Shown here: one piece after another, positions 14,826 through 25,629 of the stretch | Position numbering within the stretch: position 1 is the stretch's first letter | Layout: each line of letters starts with the position of its first letter | Assembly: GCF_041260155.1 (NCBI RefSeq) | Contig: NC_091928.1 | Location: 31,047,388 to 31,111,387, forward strand | Length of the DNA stretch: 64,000 nucleotides | Source of the DNA: Ptychodera flava | Taxonomy: Eukaryota; Hemichordata; Enteropneusta; Ptychoderidae | Direction of reading: 5' to 3' | Translations under genes and position numbers: made by a program | The notes under the pieces: model-generated | What the model saw: the letters and a program-made list of their open reading frames with translations, nothing else | The model's database searches: none | What the model was told of the DNA's origin: nothing

Positions 14826-16635
14826 TAAAAATATACATATATACATATATATTTAAAAATGGCATTTGCGCATGCGCACGATACATATCATAAACGTTGA
14901 TGGTGGTGTCAATTTGGGTGATAGAAGAGAAGCCGTTTGTTTTTCTAAAAAAGAAACGAGATGAGGAGTGTTACAAGTACCATTTGACTACTAATATTTG
15001 CATAACAGTATTATATTTGTTTGACATCGGAAATGTGTTTACAGGAGCTGCATATTCAATAAAGTGAACTGCAATATACTTTCCAGTTCTTAGCCGCTTC
15101 GCTTGTATTTCACTCACCCCCTGTTTTCTTCCTCAAATCTTCTGTCATGGAAGATATTGCAGCTTCAATGTGGCTACCATTTCTTATGAAACCATCTTCA
15201 CAGCACTGTCTACACGGAACTGAAAAGAAAGAAACGGTACGGAGATGTGGTATTAATCTAAAAATAAACATTTCAAAGATATAAGAGGGTACATAATACA
15301 TTTCATGTTATGCAATAACAGTCAAATACTGATGTTGTATTTTCTTTTGCTTTAAATCAAAAATTCGGTAAAGATATCATTCTTTGAAAATAAAATATAT
15401 TATATTAAAGTGATGTTTTCACTTAAAATTACACATGTGATACATAGCTTTTTTTTAGAAAACACGTGCTCAAACTGCGATTATGAGTCAGCTGGCCTGG
15501 ATAGATTTTTCGAAAAATAGTAGCAGCATCATTTTTCGTCTCATCACATAATCATTGATTTTATGTCGTTTAGCATATCTCAAGTACTGTCTAAATTTTG
15601 TATTTGCATAAAGCAGTAATACAAGCAGTAAAATAATTCGCAATACCTGTAAATACAGAACTGATGTATTGTTACCTGGTTTAGTATGGACTTCTCTTTT
15701 AGATGTATCGTATTCGCTGTAGTTATTTACTCCTTCCGCTATGTGTTGTGAATTGATTCCCCCTGCTTTGCCGTTCGGCACGCTGTGGTGTACGTTTGTG
15801 TCCCTCTCGTTTAATTTTCCGCCATGCAATGTACACGATGTTTTGTCACTTTCAGGAGGCTTGCTTGCTTCGTCACCGTACATTTTCAGGATTCTTTTCA
15901 AAAGGTTAACCATGAGTTCAGGATAGGTATCCTGGTCTGGTGCTGGGAAAAATTAAACAGATGAAAAATTATTTACGAGTTTCAAAACACTGTATGCTGG
16001 CAGTTGTTAAGTAACTTAATCATTTAACCTTTCAGTCCATAGTTGACTTTATTACTCCCTCAACGGATGAGCGTAGTAAAAAAAAATTTGTAAACATCCG
16101 TGACCTACAAAATTCCTCATAATCAATGGGTAGTATAATGGATGTGCTAAATTATCCAGCTAAATAGCGGGGTGTATTACTTACACGTTTTCTTGAAGTT
16201 GCTGGAAGGTCTTCTTGTTACATTGTAGTCAGCATAATCAGACTTTACGTTATCAGCTTCAACATTTCTTGCCGGAGAACTGCCGACGCAAGATTTACTG
16301 TCTTCGCTAATCCTGTCTGTATCAATGACTGGGCTAGGTGTACTATCAGCCACAACTTTAAACATTTCCTTAATTAGCATCGTGAAGCCGTCCTGATCTC
16401 TCAAAATCCGATAGCCTTTCATGATAAAATATAGACATATAAAAAAAGACATTCATGTATCCGCAAGAAATGTAAATAAACTTAGGGATCTGGTTGAGGG
16501 CGCTGTGCGGAAAAGTGGTATATAGTCCGCTTATACAGAATGATGACCTCTCAGCCTGCTAATAGTGAATGGCAACTACTTAACCAAAGTAAGGAGGTCA
16601 GTGGATTTCGATGATACGAACAGAAAGTTATATGT

Positions 16636-16718
<83 letters not shown>

Positions 16719-17300
16719 GTAGGTAGGTAGATAGATAGATAGATGGATGGATGGATAGATAGATAGATAGAAAGGGTTTTATAATCATAAATATGATTGC
16801 AAACTCATATGAGCACCAGGGTTTACAAGCATCAACACAAAGGTAGTCCTTATGCTTTCACTGAGTCGTCGCAGTAAAATTTTTCCACTTCAGAAAATAT
16901 ATAGCAATATGAAATAATGTCCATATGCATGTATGCATATGTAGATGGGTACGTCGCTAGGTGTGTAGGTACGTAATGCATGGAGGTGGTAGCTTATGTT
17001 TGGATGTTTCGAATTACGCTCCGACATATTTTGAGTACATACCTCGGTGAGGCTTCTTGTGTCCAACTCTTCTGGTGGTCACATAATCGCCATATCTGTC
17101 TGTAATACTCCCACCTTGAATCTGGCAGCTTTCATCGTCGGATATCGATTCAAGTTCAATTGAGACATTTTGCTGATTACTGGCCGAGCCTTTGCTCGTT
17201 ACGTCTGCAATAGCTGGGTTATCAGGGTGCACATTTTGGTTCTTCGAAAGGCTTCGGCGTTTATGTTCTTTATGTGCTGATTTCATCCTTGAACATCCAA
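124..17300 (-). CDS. Gene A: ankyrin-repeat, TRP-like ion channel (3' part outside window)
   Basis: Partial minus-strand gene, paralogue of the complete channel gene at 36639-54068. Exons read from GT-AG sites and phase: 17043-17286 (or from 17300 if internal), 16185-16415, 15676-15942, 15118-15219, 14126-14261, 11043-11172, 10698-10859, 9832-9941, 6307-6401, 124-253. The first four encode a Ser/Lys-rich N-terminal region, three of them from related exons; the next is strongly basic. Three exons encode ankyrin repeats (GRTALHFAAANN, GADTHCEDNLGRTPLM). The last two are the pre-membrane helix (LISKAWDTVHK) and membrane segment S1 followed by YHFPTDIWKVFLW, matching YYFPDDVYRVLLG in gene B. Exons of 162, 110 and 130 bp have identical length and phase in gene B. 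The 14126 and 11043 exons do not join in phase, so at least one exon between them is missing, and the gene B linker exons were not found at 6402-9831. The start Met at 17286 is tentative: an acceptor at 17301-17302 would make this an internal exon. A membrane cation channel is inferred. Confidence 0.72.
546..1190. mobile_element. Foldback element with central hairpin
   Basis: The two halves are inverted copies of each other. The ends carry gcgagaaagtgacactttc (555 on) and, inverted, gcgagaaagcgtcactttg (1153 on). The centre, 936-995, is a near-perfect palindrome whose arm begins aatggtaattttc. Both arms are built from scattered ttctcac/gtgagaa motifs. A half-copy occurs at 32733-33060. No coding capacity is seen; it lies in a gene A intron. 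Confidence 0.7.
2755..3400. repeat. Three copies of a 65-bp module inside the TIR element
   Basis: A segment beginning gg(c/g)(g)gccattttgaatac, continuing with taatgaggtcacatgacca and then tttgcatattttggg, occurs at about 2755, 2967 and 3317. A diverged relative is at about 22098-22160, outside the element. Confidence 0.65.
4010..4280. repeat. Microsatellites (CAGA)n, (GATA)n, (CATA)n
   Basis: Tetranucleotide runs within the interior of the TIR element; reading frames over them are artefacts. Confidence 0.95.
4895..5085. repeat. Long inverted repeat (hairpin) inside the TIR element
   Basis: The left arm includes gaccattcacgtttattta and gaggaaagccaaatta. The right arm is the complement, with gacc attaacgtttatttgtg read on minus. 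The arms extend out through gataatataatggaaataa. The loop is a few bases around 4980. Confidence 0.65.
6307..6401 (-). CDS. Gene A: pre-membrane helix exon
   Basis: Acceptor gacag before 6401 and donor GTAAGT after 6307. The phase 0 to 2 frame gives 31 codons ending LISKAWDTVH. It aligns with gene B exon 45699-45790 (LIKEKWKQFG), the segment that precedes S1 in ankyrin-TRP type channels. The end phase fits the next exon at 253. A second frame is also open, but it does not join the next exon in frame. Confidence 0.6.
6402..9831. other. Gene A intron interval with undetected exons
   Basis: By comparison with gene B, linker exons should lie here, but none is certain. A possible microexon at about 8938-8961 (minus, before donor GTACGT) could encode YDDDQRG, similar to DNDEQKRG of the gene B cassettes. 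A (CT)n plus (GTAT)n microsatellite fills 7331-7520. Nothing else is recognised. Confidence 0.35.
7331..7520. repeat. Microsatellite (CT)n then (GTAT)n
   Basis: Uninterrupted dinucleotide then tetranucleotide tracts; frames through them are artefacts. Confidence 0.95.
9832..11172 (-). CDS. Gene A: ankyrin-repeat exons
   Basis: Exons 11043-11172 (43 codons, phase 0 to 1, QMQLHMAAAENDFQEVGKLL), 10698-10859 (phase 1 to 1, GRTALHFAAANN and GRTPLMLSAFRG) and 9832-9941 (phase 1 to 0, YPECTELLLSLGANAAVKD). The last two have the same length and phase as gene B exons 50302-50463 and 49003-49112, and their proteins align along their length. Canonical ankyrin TPLH/GADxxxxD features are visible. They lie between long microsatellites. 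Confidence 0.8.
9966..10592. repeat. Microsatellites (GATA)n and (CATA)n/(CA)n
   Basis: GATA tract to about 10052, then about 390 bp of CATA with embedded CA runs. They lie between two gene A ankyrin exons, starting 25 bp upstream of the acceptor of exon 9832-9941. Confidence 0.95.
11173..14125. other. Gene A intron, no feature recognised
   Basis: AT-rich sequence with no convincing open exon or repeat. A small bridging exon (phase 2 to 0) is expected somewhere here. Confidence 0.5.
14126..14261 (-). CDS. Gene A: polybasic exon
   Basis: Acceptor at 14262 and donor GTAAAT after 14126. Phase 1 is the only open frame. It gives a short acidic start followed by a strongly basic stretch (RARYIRKKQIKNNRKDAQAR). 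The exon ends in phase 2, whereas the ankyrin exon at 11172 starts in phase 0. A small exon in 11173-14125 must therefore bridge them, or this exon is not used. The basic run could be a membrane-lipid or nuclear signal; this is inference only. Confidence 0.45.
14761..14830. repeat. Microsatellite (TA)n
   Basis: TA tract in a gene A intron. Confidence 0.95.
15676..17300 (-). CDS. Gene A: three related N-terminal exons
   Basis: Exons 17043-17300, 16185-16415 and 15676-15942 each begin and end in splice phase 1 and finish with a similar tail: YGDYVTTRRVGHKKPHR, DYADYNVTRRPSSNFKKT and NYSEYDTSKREVHTKP. Exons two and three also share a head (RDQDGFTMLIKEMFKVV against PDQDTYPELMVNLLKRILKM). The middles are low-complexity, acidic and serine-rich. 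This is best explained by tandem duplication of an ancestral 230-270 bp exon. No known domain is recognised; a disordered cytoplasmic N-terminus is likely. Confidence 0.65.
16636..16771. repeat. Microsatellite (GATA)n
   Basis: GATA tract with GGTA and GGAT variants in a gene A intron. Confidence 0.95.
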
Positions 17301-18173
17301 CTATAAATGTAAAATATGGATTCTCAATTAATAAGGTCATGTAGCATGCCCTACAGAAATGTCAAGAATATTGGAATTTTGTAATCTTTGATCGCTTATA
17401 CCCTATCAGTTTCATCCAACAGAAATGAAAGGACAGTTACATTCAACATTGGACATAAAACTATTCAAAATTACCCTGATTTTGCGACAATAATATCACC
17501 TATGTTAAGCCAACCAAACTATACAGTCGTTGGACAAATACAGGGCCGTGATCACTTTACATATGAAAACGGAAGCTAGATAAACAAATTCCACTTTAGT
17601 TTGTTAAATGTGTTGAGCATTGCAGAAACAGTTACATTAGAATTGTGAAGATATTTACCTGATTCTTGCAAGCAGGCAGGAGAAAATAAAGCGTCTTAGT
17701 CGGGCAATCGTTTGCTAAGCTTCAGATGACCCAATGTTCGTTCTCTGACTTACAAGATTTAGTAGCGGGTGTAGCCTGATGAAATATGAACAGGACCTCT
17801 AGAGGTGACCCTCTGATGACCTCTAAACACCACGCTCTTCGATAGTGATTCTTTGGTCTTTCTTTAGCTTCCTCTTTTCAGTCGACGTGTTTGTCTATCG
17901 TTTGTAACAGGATTTTCCGTTTTTATTCAAGCATTAGAATACAAGGTTAAAGGCAATCTCTTGCTGTTGCTAAGGGACATTGTGTCTCATTTTTGTTAAA
18001 AATGCGATTTCAATTCACTTCGAATTAATCATTACAGAAAAGAAAAGACTTCAATAGACTTGCAGTCTTTTCACTACTATGAAAGTAAGGCGAACTTATC
18101 CACATGTGCACTCTTTATTTCAAATCCAAAGAGTTGTAACAATCGATAATAGGCACTGCACGGCCCATTAGTA

Positions 18174-18860
18174 GTGGAATCTGTGTTTTTATCACAGATG
18201 TCTTTTGTGAAAACTCCCAGCTATCTGCCACCCCTTGTTCTTCTACTTTATTCCACTAGCCGATCAGCTATGCTTGACCATAGACCCTCTTTTTGGGCCT
18301 ATTGTTTGACCTTGACCAATCTGCCATGCCTCAGTCCGGCTAATCAGCCGACTGCTTTGCACACGGCACTTAGCTTCAGCGAGCCTTTGTCTCACAGCCT
18401 TCATTCATCCATTCATTATGCTTCTTGGTTGACGTCACACTAGCTTGGGGTCACTTCAGTCATTCTTCCTTCGTTTGGGCCTTGGGTTCAAGTGTGACCC
18501 CATTTCTCGGGAAGTCCTCTCCATTTCCTCATATTTTAGTATAGCATGATAGATCCACCCTCAGTTTCGTTGCTAGATCTCGACGCGAAGGTCACCAACG
18601 ACTTCTAGCTCGGCCGCTCGGAAGGGGACCCTTACACCAGTTGGGTTTACATTTTTTATTATGGGTTATTTTGTTACTAGTATTTTGGATCGTGGTTTGG
18701 TGTCATAACTTCGTTTATAGCTCTGGACTTTTAATTTTCTTTAGATTTGCCAACTTCACTGTTTGAAAATATTTTACCCTTTCGTTCCCTTGGTTATTCG
18801 GCTTTTCTTGCAGTAAAGCCTCACCGGTCTTCATTTCTCCTCAACTAAGCGGTGGAGTTC
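18174..18860 (+). repeat. Dispersed repeat family R1, short copy
   Basis: Shares its start (tctgtgtttttatcacagatg), its middle (tcacttcagtcattcttcctt to the taga tcc block) and a weak tail (gcagtaaag) with the copy at 25630-27030; the middle is also found inverted at 20440-20620. It could be a long terminal repeat or a non-coding element; no terminal duplication is clear. Confidence 0.5.
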
Positions 18861-20439
18861 ACAAGCATAATTTGCTGCCCTTAGAAACTTACCTAAACGA
18901 TAGCCTACCTCGTGTATCGTTATGTATCACGTATCACGTGCTCTCTGCATGCAAGAGTAGTAAGCCGTTGCCAAACATTTAAGCCGTATTCTTAAATGAG
19001 GGTGGATCACGGTACAAACAATCCACATGCGCAAACGCGCATGGAAGTACGTTTGTTTGAACCACCATCATTGATGTGATCTGTTGAGCGAACTGAGTCT
19101 GTAGAACACATTCGGCTCTTTTCATTCTGGAGTAGAACCATTGCAAGGACCTTCCTGAGAACATTTTCAAATCTATTTTTGTAATCCGTTTATTGCTATC
19201 AAATAATGAACGGCAAATATTGTACAGCGTTTTGATTAAGGAATTCCTCTTGTGGCGCCTGCTTGACGTTTACGACCTGAGTTCGTATATTACCTCGGCA
19301 CAAATATACTCCCAATGAATGTCCTTACTGCATGCCGCTAACAAAAAAACTACACCCAGGCAATCAAATTATACCAGATTAAGTAAAATGAAACTAAGTC
19401 TTGTACAAATGAATTTTAGATAAGATATGATAAGAAATCAAGACATATGACCAGGTGTGGCTTGTTTTTAACATCGAAATGTCGAGACTTTCAAAGGTAA
19501 CTTGTAAATTGGAAATAAGAGTCCCCTTTCGATTGATTATGCCAGTTTTACAGGGGCATTCACAATGACAACCCGCTATTGAATTCTTTGTGGTGACGAA
19601 CTTTTGTTGTAACCAAGTATAGCATCAAAATCAAACTCTTAGCTTAGGGGGGATGATTGGAAATAACACATGGGTCAGAGGTACGAGGAGGGTCTGGGAG
19701 TGACAATTAAAATACGGAATGATCGTCAACAATAAGTAAGATTAATCTCCTTTTAAACATGCGCTGTAAATTAAGTGCTTAGAGTTTTATTTGAAAGGAA
19801 CTGTGGTGCAACGCAGTGTTGACATCGGTATCGGAATGCAAGTAGCATCAATTTTCTGTCCCTGTGTGAGTCAGTTCGCTCCTGTCACGCTCTTGTCAAT
19901 TGTTGCAACCTTAGGTCATTGAATTCTTGTCCTAAGGTCACTGATTGCATTGTATCTCTCGCGGTCCTTATCGTTCTTCTTGACATAATTCATACCGAAT
20001 CCACCCTTCTCAATGCTTTTCTTCCTCCCATACATTAACACCACCGATAAAACACTGATGAATTGCTCGTCTCAGATGTTCAAGTTCATTTTGATCTCAG
20101 CACACGAAGATATCTTATTTCGTTAAATGTTCATTTAGAATTAATTATTAAAGAAGAAAATTCGAGTAACGTTCTGTCGATTCTGTTGTCATGACATTCC
20201 GCTGAGAGTGCTGCCAGTAGACCTAGAATTCGAATTCTCTGCATGTGTTAACCAGATTGTATGCATGTCTCCCTGTGTATGCATATCTCTATGTGTGCAT
20301 GTTTCCCTGTGATTCAAAATGCATTTCATGTTTATAGGCACAACTTGGGGTCCGTTTTCTAATTACCTCTCTCTTAAGCTTAACTTTTAAGCAGGTCTTC
20401 CCACTACCTTTTACTATGTATGCCCTTCAGTCAAACAGC

Positions 20440-20880
20440 CGAGGAAAGGTCGTTGGTGACCTTGGGGTCAAGGTCTGAATGACCTTGATGATGAATCCAT
20501 CCTGAGAGGCCGAAATGTGGGAAAGGAGTGGAATTCCCGAGAAATGGGAGTCAGGATGAAATCCAAAGCCCAGACGAAGGAAGTATGACTGAAGTGACCC
20601 CCAAAAGGAGGGAAGGAATTTAAAAATGATGTCAGCAGAGGGTTTCTCGCGCCCAAGGGATCACCGCGGTTGTGATACGGCTTTGGGGAGGGGGTCCTGG
20701 GGGACAGGTAAACTGTGCGAGCCCAGGTGGAAACATGAATGGAACGAAGACAGGGTGTCTCGCGCCCAAGGGATCACCACGGTGGTGATACGGCTTGGGG
20801 GAGGGGATCCTCGGGGCAAGCTGTGCGGTTAGGTTAGGGTTAGCTGTGCGAGCCCAGGTGGTAACAGATGTTACATGTAA
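20440..20880 (-). repeat. Dispersed repeat family R1, inverted copy with minisatellite
   Basis: Contains the R1 middle in reverse (20440-20620), then two units of about 120 bp sharing tctcgcgcccaagggatcac and gtgcgagcccaggtgg. A short telomere-like ttaggttagggttag lies in the second unit. Confidence 0.6.
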
Positions 20881-21129
20881 AAACAGTAAAGATATGGGTG
20901 GTGGGAAACAATCTTTATTACTGATTTCATCAATGAAACACTCTCTTTGACAAGTGTATACCCTGATTAATCTCGACTCCTGAATTCAAAATCGCTCTTG
21001 CTATAAATTTTTGGCAAGGTAAGCTTTTATCAAACGTTAACAGTGTTTGGACACTTTTAAAATATATGCCAGTGTTTTCGAGAGATATGCTCACCTCGAC
21101 AAAATATAACGCCGTATACATGTTAGAGA

Positions 21130-23900
21130 GCGTGATTACATTCTCATCATCCCCGGGTCATTCTCTTTTGTCTGATCGATAATGCCCGACATTCGTTCAA
21201 AGGAAGGGAGATTTTTTGAAGAAATTAAATAATTTGGTTGTTTATTTATTATAGCTGTAGCATTTCAGTCTGCTGAAAGCCATAAATGAGTTAGTATCAC
21301 AAGGAGGATGTAGGCGTGGAAAATACTCAAAGATCTATGACTACAGTCGACATAAATCTATTTGTAAATATTTGTTGTAAATAGTATTAATGGATTTAGT
21401 TTTATAGGAAAGAAAAATTGGGACAAATTCGGTATAAAAGTGCAAATATCGACAAACTTCTCTTACTGAGAGTCTCTATTCGGGTCTACGCTGTATCTTG
21501 CTTAGGCTGTTGCCACGTGCGACTATCTTTTTGTCATTTTCTTCGATATGATGTTTTGTTTGGTCTAACTCCAAATTTACTGAAACATTCAATCGGCAGT
21601 ACGTCAAACGACAAATCTATGATCGACCGACAAAGTTTCCGGACCAACCTCTTACTTGTAGTACCATGGAGTCTCGCTACCAAGAGGAAAGCATGACTCG
21701 ACCTTGGAACAACGCTTCTGTGCAACCCTGTGTGGATGTGTTTCACATGCATGCTGAGACATTTATGTAAGGTGTCGCCAAACACCCTGAGGAAAGGGTT
21801 TATGTAGGGGATCAGATTTGCCTTTGATTTTTGCACAGCAAGGCTGATGACCTTTTCACAACAAAATTCTTGTGGGCGCTGGGAAACCGACGATTTTCCA
21901 TATTTTATAATTGAAGCACCTTCTTTCGTTGGCAGTTATAAAGCGTTCATGACAGGACATGTTATATTTGCATATGGTTATGTCGTTAACCTTTGAATGC
22001 CACCTGTTTCAGTTTTGCCACAGTTACCATGGAAAGAGAAAATCTAACCAATCACAGATTTTAAGCGGGTGGCCTTTTTTTAAAAACATCGCCCTCACAT
22101 GGGCATTTTGAATACCAATGAAGGCCCCTTTGACCATAGATGGGTATATTTAGATTACAGGTGACTGTATACCTTTAACCTTTGAATGCGCGCAGTGAAC
22201 CGTTAATGCATGAAAATTGCTTCCCTCCCTCCTCAAAATATATCTGATAGCATAGGGCTAGAAACGGAGCTCCATGGTGATGGCGATATGTGTCAAGCTT
22301 CCAAATATCGATCGATTCAAATAACGGTCGGTTTTCTGATCATCCAAAATGCCCTCAGTCAATGGAAGTTATTGGCAAAGATTTTGATATGGAGATAACA
22401 TAATTTTCCACTAAAAAGCCTCATAAATGTTACGTGCGTAATCAATAATTAATTTCCTTGCACATTTGTCCGATTGCTGTTGCCTGACATTCCCTTAACG
22501 CAAACAGAATGTTTTCTTTTTATATGATATAATTTTTGTCGTTCCTTTTAGTAAGGCTACTGAACTCATGTGTGTAAGAAGTCATAGACTTTGCCATCTC
22601 AAGGAGGATGTATGAGAGGTGAAATACACACAAACCACGATAACGATCGAGATTGCAGTGTAAATATTTGTAGTAGACTTGAGAAGTTAAAGTCTTATGA
22701 GTGGAGTATAAATCAATGTAGATTCTACGTTCCGATATCAGTACGTAAATATCAGCAGATTTCTCTCTCCTTGTGTCTCTCCTTTCGTCTGTTTCTATCT
22801 TGCTTTCGCTTTGTGCCAAGGTTGTTCTGTCCTTTTTATCTCCCCGTAATTTGTTGATTGGTAATATTACTTCCCTTTCCTTCTCCTTACAATTCTAGCA
22901 ATTGAACTTTGAAAAGAGGACAGATTGTCTGAACGATTTCATGATCTCAGCACAAAACGATATTGTATATGTTATGAATGTCAATAGAACTTTAAAATAT
23001 ATTTTTTTGAGCAATTTATTATGACATAAAGGGATAATTACTCCACGTTAGAAAATGTTCATATTGACGATAAACGCATTACAAGTATTCTGTCATCCCA
23101 AAGAGTTTTTAATGTTTGTGCACTGCGTGACATACATGACTGACCTTTACGTATATTACGTTGATGTTTATCACGCGTATTTTGAGACAGTTACAGCATG
23201 TAAGCCTCCGTTAAATAAGCAAGCCCTCAGGAAGGCAAACCGTAATCTCCTGAATTTTTGTTGGCTTTTCTTTTCTCAAGAACATGAAGCAATTAATGTT
23301 GTGAAACTATTTTCAAACTCCATTGCTAGGTCTCAGAGAAGAAACTACCTCCTGGCATAGTGAATGATGAATTTATTGTCCTTGCGCCGTCTTAAAATTT
23401 ACCAACTGAGCTCTTGTATTCTCTTGGTTCAAATATTCTCGAGTAAAATCCCAGTTTTTCATTAATGCACAGATCGGAACAAAAGACAATTCACTCAAGG
23501 AAGCATATTAATTTTAAGTCAACATCGGATCCTGGCCTAAGATGCGGGGTTTAGGGAAGTGAAAGTAATACACGTGCAGAGATGTTTTTGTACTGTAAAA
23601 GTTTTTCGGAGTTATCAAACAGAAGGTTTCTGACATAAAGGTAGCAAGAATTACAGACAATTTAAGGTTTCAATGGAGATTTAATTTATCCGAAGTTTGA
23701 TTTTCGCAACTCAAAGCAGCTGCACTCTGAGGCAGACCCTCTCACAACGGAATACTTGGTATGTGTCTGGGCATGTGTGATTCAAGCGCTTCTTTGTATT
23801 TTATCAGTAAAGCCCCTTCTTTGGTCGGTAGTTACGGAGCATCAATGACATGACCTATTGCAAGTCTCTCTGGTTATTACTATTCAGCGAAGTGAGCAGT
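21130..23900. repeat. Diverged tandem duplication in intergenic DNA
   Basis: Blocks recur about 1.3-1.9 kb apart: aaggaggatgta plus aaatatttgt at 21300 and 22600, and ttcttt.gt.ggcagtta.a.agc at 21925 and 23817. The same block resembles the ttagcagttacaaa module of the arrays at 29-32 kb. No gene seen. Confidence 0.4.
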
Positions 23901-23984
23901 TATCACACTCAGTTTGGCTAAGGAACACTCTTCAAATACACACGATATCGATTATCACGAATCTTGGTGATTTGATTCTGTAGT

Positions 23985-24105
23985 TCCAAAATTTGCACTG
24001 TGACACCCGATTTTTTTTGTTGATTTGCTAATACAAAGGTTGAAAGTTTCATTCAGGAAAGTTTGAGCAAAAGCTTAAGTCTTTCACTTTTGAGGCGCAT
24101 ACTAT
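23985..24105 (-). repeat. Dispersed repeat R2, inverted copy
   Basis: The reverse complement matches 27163-27280: gtatg.gcctc.aaagtgaa, agactta..cttttgctc and tcac.gtgcaaa...ttggt. Confidence 0.6.
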
Positions 24106-24172
24106 CATTAGTCAGCAAAGTTATGTAGTCGCGCAGCGTAAGACGTCACGACCCATTACGTAATGTCACAGA

Positions 24173-24835
24173 CAAATATAGACTCAGACTGGCAACGCGG
24201 CATGCCTACTGTTCCATGGTCGTCTGGGTAGACTATGGCCTTTTCATATTAAAATGAGCTTCAAAGGTGTTAAACTTTTTGGAGACTTTGTTTGTGGTTG
24301 ATAATTGCACGAGATTATGCGAAAAATACGACGAGATGGCATCGTGCTGCCAGTCGCGTAGCAACCAGAGTTACTTTGTGAGCTCTCAGGGCAGAAACAC
24401 TGCTTCACGCCAATCAAAACATAACAAGCCAGCAGTTTCATAAACATGTCCTTCCTTGACAAACGTGTAAAAGACGGTATGACTGACCGTAAGACAATAT
24501 CGACAAAAGACTTTCAAATTTGGTTCAAACACACTCATTATATATTCATAAAAATATGAGTGGAATTTTTAAAACGGTAAAACTCACTTTCCTGAAGCTC
24601 AAAACACTCCCGTTTTCGTCAGTACGCCAATTCCGCTAAGCACCACACGACAACAACAGCACAAACTTTGCCGAACATACTTTCGCTTAACAATTGGCGA
24701 AAATCCGAAAATTACCGAAGGATGCATGGTCGGAAAAGAGAGGCGAGAGCAACCTGAGGCTAGGCGATCATAGATGGGTTACGTAACCGCTTCACGCCTT
24801 GAACAATACCCGTTTCTAGTCTGTGTCTATATTTG
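24173..24835. mobile_element. Possible small TIR element
   Basis: caaatatagactcagactgg at 24173 and its inverted partner ctagtctgtgtctatatttg ending at 24835 form imperfect terminal repeats about 0.66 kb apart. Similarity may continue outward into the cattac flank. No target duplication was resolved. Confidence 0.4.
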
Positions 24836-25044
24836 CATGTGGTAATGTGATGCAATGGATCTTTTTATATTGCGACTCAAAATGTCTTTTGCTTTTATCT
24901 GTCTGATTTGCCGAAGTTTTCTATCATAAATATATTCATCACTTTTATCCGCTAATAAGCATTTGAGCAACTGAAGTGCATGTTGAAAAGGGCGAGGTGG
25001 GGGCGGTTAGGCAACTTGGGGGTTATATGGTGAAAATGTCTGTT

Positions 25045-25222
25045 TCTGTATGTATGTATGTATGTATGTATGGTATGTATGTATGTATGTATGTATGTAT
25101 GTATGTATGTATGTATGTATGTATGTATGTATGTAGTAGTGTGTATGTGTGTGTATTTGTGTATGAATATATCTATGTATCTATGTAAGTATCCATGTAT
25201 GTATCTATGTATCTATGTATTT
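25045..25222. repeat. Microsatellite (GTAT)n
   Basis: GTAT tract with ATCT variants at its right end. Confidence 0.95.
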
Positions 25223-25629
25223 TCCGAACAAAAGACTTGAGAACAGCTGCAAGGGTCAGCCTGATATTTATGTAGGGATGCTATAGCTGATGTACATGTG
25301 CCATTCGTTAAAAATGTTTACTCGACTTCTTAAAAATTCATGCGAGGTAGAAGAAAGGTGAAAATAGTAAAACAAATCAAGAACTCAAGTAAGCTTACTC
25401 TTCAACTGATCATTGTCATTCTTGGATTTTAGGGAACCATTCTGCCAACTGGTACCGAGTATTTCTGTAATATGAGAGCACGGTGTCATTGAAGCTATTT
25501 TTTCGAACCAAATTCATAAATTTTCTAACAATAGGGAAATATGCCAGAGAGAGCCCAGGAATATGCACCCATAGTAACCGTAATGCTACGATTTTTTGTC
25601 AGCACTTGAGATGGAAAAAACAATTTTTA

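Noticed and set aside
20820-20850. Telomere-like ttaggttagggttag
   Set aside because: Fewer than three units inside a minisatellite; not evidence for a telomere.
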